Of a DNA stretch of 64,000 nucleotides, positions 1 to 7,822 are shown one piece after another (positions within the stretch are counted from its first letter, which is position 1; each line of letters starts with the position of its first letter). The notes under the pieces were generated by a model, which saw only the letters and a list, made by a program, of their open reading frames with translations, searched no databases and had not been told where the DNA came from. This DNA comes from Myroides phaeus (GTDB lineage: Bacteria > Bacteroidota > Bacteroidia > Flavobacteriales > Flavobacteriaceae). Position numbers and translations under genes: made by a program. The stretch lies in NCBI RefSeq assembly GCF_009799805.1, contig NZ_CP047050.1, positions 1,378,001-1,442,000 on the forward strand, read 5' to 3'.

Positions 1-1139
1 TAGGTGTAATCCGTTCGTCAAACTTGTGTACAGAAATTATGGAGTACACTTCTCCTGATGAAGTAGCAGTTTGTAATTTAGCGTCAGTTTCACTTCCAAT
101 GTTTGTTGAGAATGGAGAATTTAACCACGCTTATTTATTTGACGTTACAAAGAGGATTACGCGAAACTTGAACAAAGTTATTGATCGTAATTATTATCCT
201 GTAGAAGAGGCTTATAATTCGAATATGCGCCATAGACCAGTTGGTTTAGGAGTACAAGGATTGGCAGATGCATTTATTTTAATGCGTTTACCGTTTACAA
301 GTCCAAAAGCAAAGCAATTAAATCAAGAGATATTTGAGACTATTTACTTCGCGGCAGTAACTGCATCGATGGAGATGGCAAAAGAAGAAGGACCATATTC
401 TACATTTGAAGGATCTCCGATTTCACAAGGAGAATTCCAATTTAACCTTTGGGGTATAAAAGACGAAGAGTTAAGTGGTAGATGGAATTGGGATGCTTTA
501 CGTCAGGAAGTTGTTAAAAATGGGGTTAGAAACTCTTTGTTATTAGCACCTATGCCAACAGCGTCAACATCTCAGATACTTGGAAATAACGAGGCATTTG
601 AACCGTATACGTCTAATATTTACACAAGACGTGTATTGTCTGGAGAGTTTATCGTTGTAAACAAACATTTATTGAGAGATTTAGTTGATTTAGGTTTGTG
701 GAATGAAGACTTGAAGCAAGAAATTATGAGAGCGAATGGTTCAATTCAACACATTGATTATATTCCTGCTGATATTCGAGAATTGTATAAAACAGTTTGG
801 GAATTAAGTATGAAAGACATTATTGATATGTCTCGTCAACGTGGTTATTTTGTTGATCAGTCTCAATCGTTGAACTTGTTTATGGAAGGAGCAAACTATG
901 CTAAGTTGACATCTATGCATTTCTATGCTTGGAAGTCTGGACTTAAAACAGGTATGTATTACTTAAGAACGAAGTCTGCTGTTGATGCAATTAAGTTTAC
1001 GTTGAATAATGAAAAGAAAGCAAATTCAATTAATGTAGTAGAACCTTCTGCAATTTCTGCTGAAGAGTATAGAGCTATGGTTGAAAGAGCAAAGATGGCA
1101 TCTAATGAAGAAGATGATTGCGAAATGTGTGGTGCATAA
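1..1139 (+). CDS. nrdA: Ribonucleoside-diphosphate reductase, alpha subunit (3' part)
   Basis: Large subunit of class I ribonucleotide reductase, which makes dNDPs from NDPs in the cytoplasm with a radical supplied by the beta subunit. The gene enters from the left edge, and the reading frame is open from base 3. The first visible residues contain SNLCTEI, the Asn-Cys-Glu active-site segment (E. coli N437/C439/E441). [10 protein letters not shown] motif near the end holds the paired tyrosines of the radical transfer path. The C-terminus CEMCGA supplies the redox-active cysteine pair that is re-reduced by thioredoxin. About 380 codons are present, roughly the C-terminal half of the protein. 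A strong terminator follows immediately, so this is the last gene of its transcript. The N-terminal ATP-cone region that decides allosteric type is outside the window. Confidence 0.97.
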   Translation, partial: GVIRSSNLCTEIMEYTSPDEVAVCNLASVSLPMFVENGEFNHAYLFDVTKRITRNLNKVIDRNYYPVEEAYNSNMRHRPVGLGVQGLADAFILMRLPFTSPKAKQLNQEIFETIYFAAVTASMEMAKEEGPYSTFEGSPISQGEFQFNLWGIKDEELSGRWNWDALRQEVVKNGVRNSLLLAPMPTASTSQILGNNEAFEPYTSNIYTRRVLSGEFIVVNKHLLRDLVDLGLWNEDLKQEIMRANGSIQHIDYIPADIRELYKTVWELSMKDIIDMSRQRGYFVDQSQSLNLFMEGANYAKLTSMHFYAWKSGLKTGMYYLRTKSAVDAIKFTLNNEKKANSINVVEPSAISAEEYRAMVERAKMASNEEDDCEMCGA

Positions 1140-1161
1140 TTTCAGCGTTTAAAATATTTAC

Positions 1162-1195
1162 AAAGCCCAAGTGATATACACTTGGGCTTTTTTGT
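1162..1195 (+). terminator. Rho-independent terminator of nrdA
   Basis: Perfect 12-bp stem (AAAGCCCAAGTG / CACTTGGGCTTT) with a 5-nt loop and a T-run, 22 bases after the nrdA stop. Confidence 0.9.
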
Positions 1196-1260
1196 TTAAA
1201 ACAGTTACACTAAAACATATTTTATTTAGTGTATTTTTATTGTTTTAAAAAGCAAATAGT

Positions 1261-2346
1261 ATGTTTAAAAAGATCATTGGAGTTTATTTGTTTCTATTAG
1301 GAAGCTTCTCTGTTTTTGGGCAAGAGATTATATATAGTACCGGAAAGGTAGTTGATATATCAAGTTGTATCGCTTCATCTAATCGTATTCGAACAATTAT
1401 GGATGATAATGAAGAAGGGATGTCTACTTATTATTTGATTCAAAAAGATGATGGCAGTGACTTAGTGATTGATCAAGAACAAGTTTTTTATTATGATGTA
1501 GGAGCTCCTGATTTTGAAAGTGAGGGGTATATTCGTTTTCGAGATAAGCAAACGAATTTAGTTGGATTGTATAACGACAAAGGAGAGATAGTTCTTTCAC
1601 CGATTTATACCAGTCTATCTCGAGTTCACAATGGAGTACTTTATGCATTAAGTGATGCAAAAGTTAGAAATATAGGGCGTGGTGGAGATGAACATATTGT
1701 TTTTGAAGGAGGCAAGACGAGGTTGATAAAGCCTGATGGCACAGTCTTGATTAACGAAATGTTAGCGCCAAATGTTGTTTTAGATATGTATAGTTTATCA
1801 ATAACAGAACAGCCTATGCAAGATGAACGTTATATGAGTTTGTTAGGTGTAAATGGGAAGTATTACAATTTTCTAAATTTAGAAAGCTATTTCAAGAGAT
1901 TCGTAGAAGAGGACTTTTTACCCAAAAGTAAAGGCGAAGAGTGGCTTGATTTTACAAATGAGAATACAATAGTCAATATTGAACTTAACAATGGAAGTAT
2001 TGGGGATTATGAAATAGGCAAAGGAGGAGTTTTATTGCGTAAATATAAAAAGAAGTTTAAAAGGCTTTTTAAGTTAGTAGATCAAGAGGGAAAGGATAGT
2101 ATTAAATTTAGTTATAGTGTTGATAATTGGGGAGGGTATGTTGATGATGGACAGATAGACATTAAAGATTTTGGTGTTTATTATAATGCTACAAATGAGT
2201 GGAGAGAGGAGTTGTTTCCAATGTTTGAACTAATCCTCAAAGAGGAAAATAAAGGAAAATATCGCAATAATCATTTTAACTTTTTTAGAGATAAAAAGGG
2301 AGAATTGGTTTTGTATAGAATCACACTTAGGAGTAATTACTTTTAG
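1261..2346 (+). CDS. Exported WG-repeat-like protein of unknown function
   Basis: 361 residues beginning with a clear signal peptide (hydrophobic stretch ending at VFGQ, residues 1-21), so the protein is exported to the periplasm or outer membrane. Residues about 95-125 (VGLYNDKGEIVLSPIYTSLS) read like one WG repeat, in which a short beta-hairpin 'gxxdxxGkivippxYd' is repeated. Further weaker copies (RLIKPDGTVLINE, SLLGVNGKYYNF) suggest a small repeat array. The C-terminal third is lysine- and acid-rich with no motif I recognise. It stands alone between the nrdA terminator and the AAA ATPase, with an AT-rich upstream region. I cannot give a function; the WG call is by pattern only. Confidence 0.6.
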   Translation: MFKKIIGVYLFLLGSFSVFGQEIIYSTGKVVDISSCIASSNRIRTIMDDNEEGMSTYYLIQKDDGSDLVIDQEQVFYYDVGAPDFESEGYIRFRDKQTNLVGLYNDKGEIVLSPIYTSLSRVHNGVLYALSDAKVRNIGRGGDEHIVFEGGKTRLIKPDGTVLINEMLAPNVVLDMYSLSITEQPMQDERYMSLLGVNGKYYNFLNLESYFKRFVEEDFLPKSKGEEWLDFTNENTIVNIELNNGSIGDYEIGKGGVLLRKYKKKFKRLFKLVDQEGKDSIKFSYSVDNWGGYVDDGQIDIKDFGVYYNATNEWREELFPMFELILKEENKGKYRNNHFNFFRDKKGELVLYRITLRSNYF

Positions 2347-2475
2347 TAGCTCTTCACTTTGTAAGTTTTTAGTGGGATACAAGATTTAGAAGTTTTTCTA
2401 TTTAAGATATAAACAATTTGTTCATATTTAATTCTATTATCTTTTTTACAATTATAATCTGCGGATTTTAAGCGG

Positions 2476-2483
2476 TATATTTG
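2476..2483 (+). promoter_or_regulatory. Candidate -7 element for the AAA ATPase-dgt pair
   Basis: TATATTTG matches the Bacteroidota -7 consensus TAnnTTTG, 35 bases before the start codon. The -33 region is only T-rich, so the match is partial. Confidence 0.45.
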
Positions 2484-2517
2484 TTTGCATTAATGTTCTA
2501 ATCTTATTATTAAGTTT

Positions 2518-3222
2518 ATGAGTTCTTTGTATTATATAGATCGAACCAAAGTGTCTTTAGATGACGTAATGTTCGATGAAAATGTGGCTTCGCAAATAGA
2601 GCAATTTTTAAAAGAATATAAGTATAGGGAAATACTAACTAAGTATAATTTACCCGTTAGCAATAAAATATTACTTTATGGTAAGACTGGATGTGGGAAA
2701 ACCATGACTGCAAAAGCTATTGCTAAAACATTAGATAAAAAACTTATTATCGTTAATTTAGCAACTATTGTTTCTTCTAAATTAGGAGAGACAGCTAAAA
2801 ATATTGAAAGTCTTTTTAAAGAGATTCAATATGAAAGTTCTGTACTCTTTTTTGACGAGTTTGATTCTTTAGGGCAGATTCGTGATTATGACAACAAGGA
2901 TAATAGTGAAATGAAGCGTGTAGTTAATGCAATTTTGCAATTGATAGATAATCTACCTCAAAAGTCTATTTTAATGGCAGCTACGAATCAAATTCAAATG
3001 ATTGATGAGGCATTGATAAGACGTTTTGAAATTCAGTTGGAGTATAAAGCTCCCTCAAAAGTAGCTTTAGATAAGTATTACGACAAAATGCTGAGTCAAT
3101 ATCCGGAGGAGTATTGTCAATTAGAGCGCATTTATGAAATATCGTATGCAGAGGCAAAAAATCACATACACAAGACAGTTAAAGATAACATTATCACAAA
3201 GCAGATCGCTTTAGGTAATTAA
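2518..3222 (+). CDS. AAA family ATPase
   Basis: Small 234-residue single-domain AAA+ ATPase. Walker A is GKTGCGKT (residues 55-62), Walker B is VLFFDEFD (109-116), sensor 1 is the Asn in AATNQ (about 157), and the SRH arginines are in IDEALIRRFE (about 163-171). The central ATPase fold is complete, and an SpoVK/RarA-like C-terminal lid is present. There is no N-terminal substrate-recognition domain beyond about 45 residues and no transmembrane segment, so its client cannot be read from the sequence. It ends 17 bases before dgt on the same strand, so the two are probably co-transcribed. Stand-alone AAA proteins of this size usually remodel a partner protein; that role is inferred, not shown. 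Confidence 0.85.
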   Translation: MSSLYYIDRTKVSLDDVMFDENVASQIEQFLKEYKYREILTKYNLPVSNKILLYGKTGCGKTMTAKAIAKTLDKKLIIVNLATIVSSKLGETAKNIESLFKEIQYESSVLFFDEFDSLGQIRDYDNKDNSEMKRVVNAILQLIDNLPQKSILMAATNQIQMIDEALIRRFEIQLEYKAPSKVALDKYYDKMLSQYPEEYCQLERIYEISYAEAKNHIHKTVKDNIITKQIALGN

Positions 3223-3239
3223 AAAGAATAAAACAGCTT

Positions 3240-4589
3240 ATGATGAAATGGGAAAAGTTGCTATCGTTGAAAAAACACGGCGACACTTTTGTAAGACATA
3301 GATTAGATGAGAGTGAGACAAGAATTGGTTTTGAAGTCGATTATGATAGAATTATCTTTTCATCTCCTTTTCGTAGTTTACAAGATAAGACACAAGTTAT
3401 ACCGCTTTCAAAAACGAACTTTGTACACACACGCTTAACGCATAGTTTAGAAGTATCTGTAGTAGGTCGCTCATTAGGTAGAATAGTCGGTTCAAGTATT
3501 TTAAATAAATATACTTATTTGGCGGAAGAATTCGGTTATACAGTTAATGATTTTGGGGCTATTGTTGCAGCAGCATCTTTAGCACACGATATTGGTAATC
3601 CACCTTTTGGGCATTCTGGAGAAAGAGCTATTGGTGATTTTTTTAAAAAAGGTAAAGGAGAAAAGTATCAGCAACACTTGTCAGATAAAGAATGGCAAGA
3701 TTTGATTGACTTTGAGGGTAACGCTAATGGTTTTAGTATTCTTACGAAAAGTCGTTCAGGTATTTCTGGAGGATTACGTATTTCTTATGCGACTTTAGGT
3801 GCATTTATGAAATATCCAAAAGAGAGTTTGCCTAAAAAGCCTACTCGTGATGTGTCTGATAAAAAGTTTGGTTTCTTTCAAGGAGATAAAGAAGCTTTTA
3901 TTGATGTTGCAAGTGAGTTAGGATTGTTAATGAAAGCAGATCGTACGGAGGTTGCTTTCTTTCGTCATCCTTTAGCATACTTAGTAGAAGCAGCAGATGA
4001 TATTTGTTATACTATCACCGACTTTGAAGATGGAATTAATTTAGGATGGATTCCGGAAGAACATGCTTTAGAGTTTTTAATCAAGATTGTACAGAATAGC
4101 ATTAATCCACAAACTTATTCGCAATTAACTTCTAAAGAAGATAGAGTTAGTTATTTAAGAGCGTTAGCAGTAGGTAGTCTTATTCAAGATGTAAGTCGTG
4201 TTTTCTTAGAAAATGAAGATAAGATTATGGCAGGGGAGTTCCCACATGCATTAACTGAAAAGTGTAGCTATATTGCTCAGATGAAAGATATTTTAGCAGT
4301 TAGTATTAATAAGGTTTATCAAAGTAAAGAGGTAATTGAAAAAGAAATTGTAGGGTATCGTGTCATTAATACGTTGCTGGATAGTTTCACAACAGCAACA
4401 AATAATAGTTTTTACGGTGAAGAGACGCACTACGATTCATTGATTTTAACATTGTTACCAGATAAGTATATAGTAGAAAGTGATAGTTTATATGTTCGTT
4501 TAATGAGTATTTGTCATTTTATTTCTATGTTAACAGACGGTAAAGCATTAGAGTTATATCATATGATCAAAGGAGTAGATCATAATTAA
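3240..4589 (+). CDS. dgt: Deoxyguanosinetriphosphate triphosphohydrolase (dGTPase)
   Basis: HD-superfamily phosphohydrolase that cleaves dGTP to deoxyguanosine and tripolyphosphate, adjusting dNTP pools. Metal-binding residues are visible: HTRLTHSLEV (residues 63-72), then LAHDIGNPPFGHSGE (114-128) with the HD pair at 116-117. YLVEAADDICYTITDFED (about 249-266) holds the third conserved aspartate region. At 449 residues it is normal length for the family. Two ATGs stand in tandem at the start (3240 and 3243) and either could be used. It follows the AAA ATPase by 17 bases and ends at a strong bidirectional terminator. dGTPases can also limit phage DNA replication; the pairing with an AAA ATPase makes that worth noting, but housekeeping is the default reading. 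Confidence 0.93.
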   Translation: MMKWEKLLSLKKHGDTFVRHRLDESETRIGFEVDYDRIIFSSPFRSLQDKTQVIPLSKTNFVHTRLTHSLEVSVVGRSLGRIVGSSILNKYTYLAEEFGYTVNDFGAIVAAASLAHDIGNPPFGHSGERAIGDFFKKGKGEKYQQHLSDKEWQDLIDFEGNANGFSILTKSRSGISGGLRISYATLGAFMKYPKESLPKKPTRDVSDKKFGFFQGDKEAFIDVASELGLLMKADRTEVAFFRHPLAYLVEAADDICYTITDFEDGINLGWIPEEHALEFLIKIVQNSINPQTYSQLTSKEDRVSYLRALAVGSLIQDVSRVFLENEDKIMAGEFPHALTEKCSYIAQMKDILAVSINKVYQSKEVIEKEIVGYRVINTLLDSFTTATNNSFYGEETHYDSLILTLLPDKYIVESDSLYVRLMSICHFISMLTDGKALELYHMIKGVDHN

Positions 4590-4594
4590 TAGAT

Positions 4595-4628
4595 AAGGGC
4601 ACTGCAATTTAAAATATGCAGTGCCCTT
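4595..4628. terminator. Bidirectional terminator between dgt and the convergent lipoprotein gene
   Basis: Perfect 12-bp stem (AAGGGCACTGCA / TGCAGTGCCCTT) with a 10-nt AT loop between two converging genes. Confidence 0.85.
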
Positions 4629-4657
4629 CTTATTAAAGCTTAAAAATTATGAAAAGA

Positions 4658-5980
4658 TTACTCTTTAGTTGTTAGTATCCACAAATGGGCATACTTCATC
4701 ATATCATTCTCCCAAACTAAATTAGCTTCTGGAGCCTTGATAGCTTTAGCTTCTTCAATAGTTTTACCAATTACGTCACCTTGACTTGATGACACAGAGT
4801 TTTTACCATTTTTAGTTGCAATAGCAAAGGTTGCTTTGTTTCCATTAGCAGAAATATCTTTAAAGTAAATTGTTAGAAATTGTCCTGTTCTTCCTGCATA
4901 ATACCCAGTTGAACCAGTGATTTCGTAAATCAATTGCCCTTTTTTCTCATCAGTTGCTACTTTTTTAAGAGTAAAAGAAGCAGAATCCCCGAAGCCAGAT
5001 CCCATATCGGCTCTGAATAAGAAAGCTTCTGTACCTTCACCAACTTTAAATACATACTGTGCTTGTGGTTTACCAGTTTCTTTATCTTTAATTATTGCCG
5101 AACCATAAGTTCCTTTCAAATTAACAACAGTACCTGTTTTATCCTCTTTAGTGTAAGTTGTAAAGTTGTTTTTCAACTCTTCAATTCCAGCAAATTCTTT
5201 TTCAGCTAATTTTTTAGTTTCTCCTTCATTAAAAGTAGCTCTTGCTATATCTACATTATTTTCCTTGATATTTTTTAATTGTATTATGTAGAAGAAATCT
5301 TTTCTTTCGGTATCAACACCTTGAAGTAAAATTTTATTTGTTGATGTATTGTGAGCTAAAACTTTCATATCGTAGCTTCCATTAAAATTTACAGTTTCAT
5401 TAGTGAAGTTGTAATAATAAGAATGTTGTCCTTGTGTGAAGACATACTTACCATTTACTGGTAAATTAATTGGAGTAGATTGACTGCTTTTTTTAGTTAG
5501 TAATAACCATCCAAATTGGTTATTAGCGTGATCTAAAGCTCCTCCAGCTTTTGATGGGTAGTTTGTTTTAATAGCTTCTATTTCGGATTTAAAAGTGTAA
5601 TCAATATTTATATCTAATGATTCGTCTTTTATATTTCTTAGGAAAAAAGCTTTGTATTGAGACTCTTTTTCGTGTTTAGTTACAACTTTTAATACTCCCT
5701 CTTTGTTCTTATATACAGTTAGTATGTTGTATTTGTCGTCATCTTGTCCGCTTCCAGCCATTTGTGACATATTCATTGTAATAGAATTTTTTTCAAATGT
5801 AAAAGGGATAGGCATTCCTGAATGTGCATAAATGAATTCACCTTTAAATGGAAGTTCTTTTCCTATTTCTTGTTGGTCTTTTTGATCAACTCTAATAGGT
5901 TCATTACTGTCGTCATTAGAACAACTTGTCAGTAAAAAGACACAAATTGCAAATGCTGAAAATAGTTTAGTTAATTTCAT
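4658..5980 (-). CDS. Lipoprotein with three related beta-rich domains, unknown function
   Basis: 440 residues. The N-terminus is a lipoprotein signal with lipobox LLTSC (Cys at about 20) followed by an SNDDSN linker, so the protein is lipid-anchored in the envelope and may be surface exposed. The mature part appears to be three tandem modules: about 42-165, 172-280 and 290-420. Each starts with a 'lkGxY' strand (LPFKGEFIYAH, LPVNGKYVFTQ, VNLKGTYGSAI) and the first two end with a closely similar segment (LRNIKDESLDINID, LKNIKENNVDIARA); the third ends with FKDISANGNKATFAIA. The modules look like small beta-barrel or lipocalin-like units. I recognise no named family. It is monocistronic, with its own -7 element upstream and a terminator downstream. 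Confidence 0.8.
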   Translation of the reverse strand: MKLTKLFSAFAICVFLLTSCSNDDSNEPIRVDQKDQQEIGKELPFKGEFIYAHSGMPIPFTFEKNSITMNMSQMAGSGQDDDKYNILTVYKNKEGVLKVVTKHEKESQYKAFFLRNIKDESLDINIDYTFKSEIEAIKTNYPSKAGGALDHANNQFGWLLLTKKSSQSTPINLPVNGKYVFTQGQHSYYYNFTNETVNFNGSYDMKVLAHNTSTNKILLQGVDTERKDFFYIIQLKNIKENNVDIARATFNEGETKKLAEKEFAGIEELKNNFTTYTKEDKTGTVVNLKGTYGSAIIKDKETGKPQAQYVFKVGEGTEAFLFRADMGSGFGDSASFTLKKVATDEKKGQLIYEITGSTGYYAGRTGQFLTIYFKDISANGNKATFAIATKNGKNSVSSSQGDVIGKTIEEAKAIKAPEANLVWENDMMKYAHLWILTTKE

Positions 5981-6015
5981 ATTTAATAGTGTTATTGTGT
6001 TATAATTATTTAGAC

Positions 6016-6045
6016 CAAAAATAAATAATAATAATCAATAAACAA
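6016..6045 (-). promoter_or_regulatory. Candidate promoter of the three-domain lipoprotein
   Basis: Read on the minus strand: -33-like TTG (6043-6045), 19-nt spacer, then -7 element TATTTTTG (6016-6023), 36 bases from the start codon. Confidence 0.45.
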
Positions 6046-6406
6046 TAATTATTTGTAATATTTCTAAATAATAAAAATAAGTAGCTGTTTGTTAGATGTT
6101 TATGTCTTTGTTGATGTTGTTTTTTAGGAGAATTATAGTGTGGGAAATAGTTTGAATAAAGAAAAATAAATTACAAAAAGAGTTTATTTTAGAATGATTA
6201 TAAATATTATTGAGAGAAATAGAAGTTGAATTCTGTTTTTGATGACTAAGCTCAAAATTTGGAAAGTAAGTATAAATATCCTTTTTCAATAAGAAACAAA
6301 ATAAGCGTAGCCTTAAAATGCAATATATTGGATTGTTATTGTGATAAAGAATATATTCAAGTATGGTATTAGAGGTACCTTGTTCGACACATCTCCCACT
6401 CAAGTC

Positions 6407-6449
6407 CCACACACTTTCGAAAAAAAGTCTTTTTTCCGAAAGTGTGTGG
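6407..6449. repeat. Long perfect inverted repeat
   Basis: Arms CCACACACTTTCG (6407-6419) and CGAAAGTGTGTGG (6437-6449) are perfectly complementary over 13 bp. The stem continues, after one A/C mismatch, as A6/T6 around a GTC loop. It is GC-richer than its surroundings and lies far from any gene end, so it is not a simple terminator of a known gene. Confidence 0.75.
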
Positions 6450-6621
6450 TATTTATGTGGTACTTGTGTGAAACAAGTATCAAAGAAGTTTATAATATGA
6501 GTGCTTTAATTCTGTTTTAAAGACTTTTGAAATAACGTTCTTATAAAATTATTGATAATTTTAATTATAAAAACATTCGATGGGAAAGGAAAGTATGATA
6601 GATATATCTTTTTTTGTAAAT

Positions 6622-6670
6622 CCCCAACTTTTGTAGGTAGAACTGTTTTCTACTGGTTTAGATTTTGGGG
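6622..6670. repeat. Nested stem-loop in gene-free region
   Basis: Outer stem CCCCAA (6622-6627) / TTGGGG (6665-6670) encloses an inner stem GTAGAA (6637-6642) / TTCTAC (6648-6653). It could be part of a structured RNA, but the arms are short and chance is not excluded. Confidence 0.35.
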
Positions 6671-6740
6671 TAGAATAAAGAAGTTTGGTTGTACAACTAT
6701 TTCTCAAATAATAATTTTTAACATCATACTATAGTGTACA

Positions 6741-6770
6741 AAAAAAGGCGCCTAATTAATTAAGCGCCTT
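6741..6770 (-). terminator. Terminator of the rplU-rpmA operon
   Basis: On the minus strand, a GC-rich stem (AGGCGC / GCGCCT) with a TTAATTAA-type loop is followed by a T-run. It lies 44 bases past the rpmA stop. Confidence 0.85.
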
Positions 6771-6813
6771 CTCTTATGTTTAATATTTGTTCTACAAGAA
6801 CAAATAATGATTC

Positions 6814-7074
6814 TTAAGCTTCAAATGGTAAAATAGAAACGTAAGACTTGTTGTCTCTTTTCTTTTGGAATTTAACCACTCCGTCAACTTTTGCATGTAA
6901 AGTATGATCTTTACCCATGTAAACGTTTTCACCAGGATTGTGCTTAGAACCTCTTTGTCTAACGATGATGTTTCCAGCGATAGCTGCTTGACCACCGTAA
7001 ATCTTAACGCCTAAACGTTTCGATTCTGATTCTCTACCGTTCTTAGAACTACCTACACCTTTTTTATGTGCCAT
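6814..7074 (-). CDS. rpmA: 50S ribosomal protein L27
   Basis: 86 residues, full family length. It starts [16 protein letters not shown], the flexible N-terminal tail that reaches towards the peptidyl-transferase centre, and has the conserved block [20 protein letters not shown]. No N-terminal cleavable extension is present (unlike Firmicutes L27, which is processed). It sits 24 bases downstream of rplU and ends at a strong terminator, the usual two-gene L21-L27 operon. Confidence 0.98.
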   Translation of the reverse strand: MAHKKGVGSSKNGRESESKRLGVKIYGGQAAIAGNIIVRQRGSKHNPGENVYMGKDHTLHAKVDGVVKFQKKRDNKSYVSILPFEA

Positions 7075-7098
7075 GACGTTTTAAAATTTAGATGTTAA

Positions 7099-7458
7099 TT
7101 ACTCAGCTGCTACAGCCTCTTTTTTGGTTGCTTTCTTTGTAGCTCCACTTGCATTGATTCCTTCAATAACAATTTGAGTTAAAGATTGTCTGTGACCGTT
7201 TTTCTTTTTGTAACCTTTTCTTCTTTTCTTTTTGAAAACGATTACTTTATCACCTTTAAGGTGTTGTAAAACTTTAGCTTCTACAGAAGCACCTTCTATA
7301 GCTGGGGCGCCTAAAGTGATGTTGTTGTTGTCATCAATTAAAAGAACTTTGTCAAAAGTAACTTGAGTTCCTTCTTCTGATGCAAGACGGTGTACATACA
7401 CTTTTTGGTCTTTGCTAACTTTGAATTGTTGCCCTGCTATCTCTACGATTGCGTACAT
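7099..7458 (-). CDS. rplU: 50S ribosomal protein L21 with a C-terminal Lys/Ala tail
   Basis: 119 residues. The N-terminal about 100 residues are canonical bL21 (MYAIVEIAGQQFKV at the start; KKKRRKGYKKKNGHRQ as the 23S rRNA-binding basic segment). The protein then carries an extra tail of about 20 residues (GINASGATKKATKKEAVAAE), which makes it longer than the typical 103-residue bacterial L21. It is first gene of the rplU-rpmA operon, with a well-formed -33/-7 promoter directly upstream. Confidence 0.98.
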   Translation of the reverse strand: MYAIVEIAGQQFKVSKDQKVYVHRLASEEGTQVTFDKVLLIDDNNNITLGAPAIEGASVEAKVLQHLKGDKVIVFKKKRRKGYKKKNGHRQSLTQIVIEGINASGATKKATKKEAVAAE

Positions 7459-7822
7459 AACAATAAATTAAGATGTTAATTAAGGGTGCAAATATAAACT
7501 TATTTTTTTATATACAAAAGAAAGTAGAAGACAACCTTTAGTATTTTTTGTTTGTAAATGAATGATTTTCAGTCAGTCAACGTTAAAAGCATAAACATCT
7601 GTAAATTATATCTATTGATTGTAGAGATATTAGGTCTAAAAATAGCACATTTTATTTGTTTTTTTGTGCAATGTTGTATGTGGATTTTTTATAAATCACT
7701 TTAGATGATTGAGTTTTTTATGTTTTCATCAGATAGTATGAAAAATATTTTGTAAAAAGTGTAACATATTTGTTATTAGATACACTAATACAGTTATAAC
7801 CTAATTTCAAAATATTTGTAGA
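7459..7822. other. Divergent intergenic region rplU / M16 peptidase operon
   Basis: 364 AT-rich bases between divergent genes. It contains the rplU promoter at its left end. For the peptidase operon only a weak -7 candidate (CATATTTG, 7765-7772) is visible. No ORF or stable hairpin was found. Confidence 0.5.
7489..7518 (-). promoter_or_regulatory. rplU-rpmA promoter
   Basis: Minus-strand -33 TTTG (7515-7518), 18-nt spacer, and -7 TATATTTG (7489-7496): a near-ideal Bacteroidota promoter about 30 bases from the rplU start. Confidence 0.75.

Larger units (their letters stand above)
6061..6740. other. Gene-free hairpin-rich region
   Basis: About 680 bases between the lipoprotein promoter and the rpmA terminator. 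I found no ORF with credible composition: the two longer open frames are low-complexity translations of AT-rich DNA with no signal or motif. It does hold a long hairpin at 6407-6449 and a nested stem at 6622-6670, listed separately. It may be an integration scar or contain an unannotated RNA. Confidence 0.5.

Noticed and set aside
2518..3222. AAA ATPase as part of a known phage-defence system
   Set aside because: No partner nuclease, protease or methylase is adjacent; only dgt is near, and that alone does not define a described system.
6092..6412. Minus-strand open frame of 106 codons in the hairpin-rich region
   Set aside because: Composition is Ile/Asn/Phe-rich and typical of translated AT-rich noncoding DNA; no start context, motif or partner gene; its 5' end lies inside the long inverted repeat.
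6552..6734. Plus-strand 60-codon frame
   Set aside because: Low-complexity, no promoter or motif, and it overlaps the nested stem; more likely noncoding.
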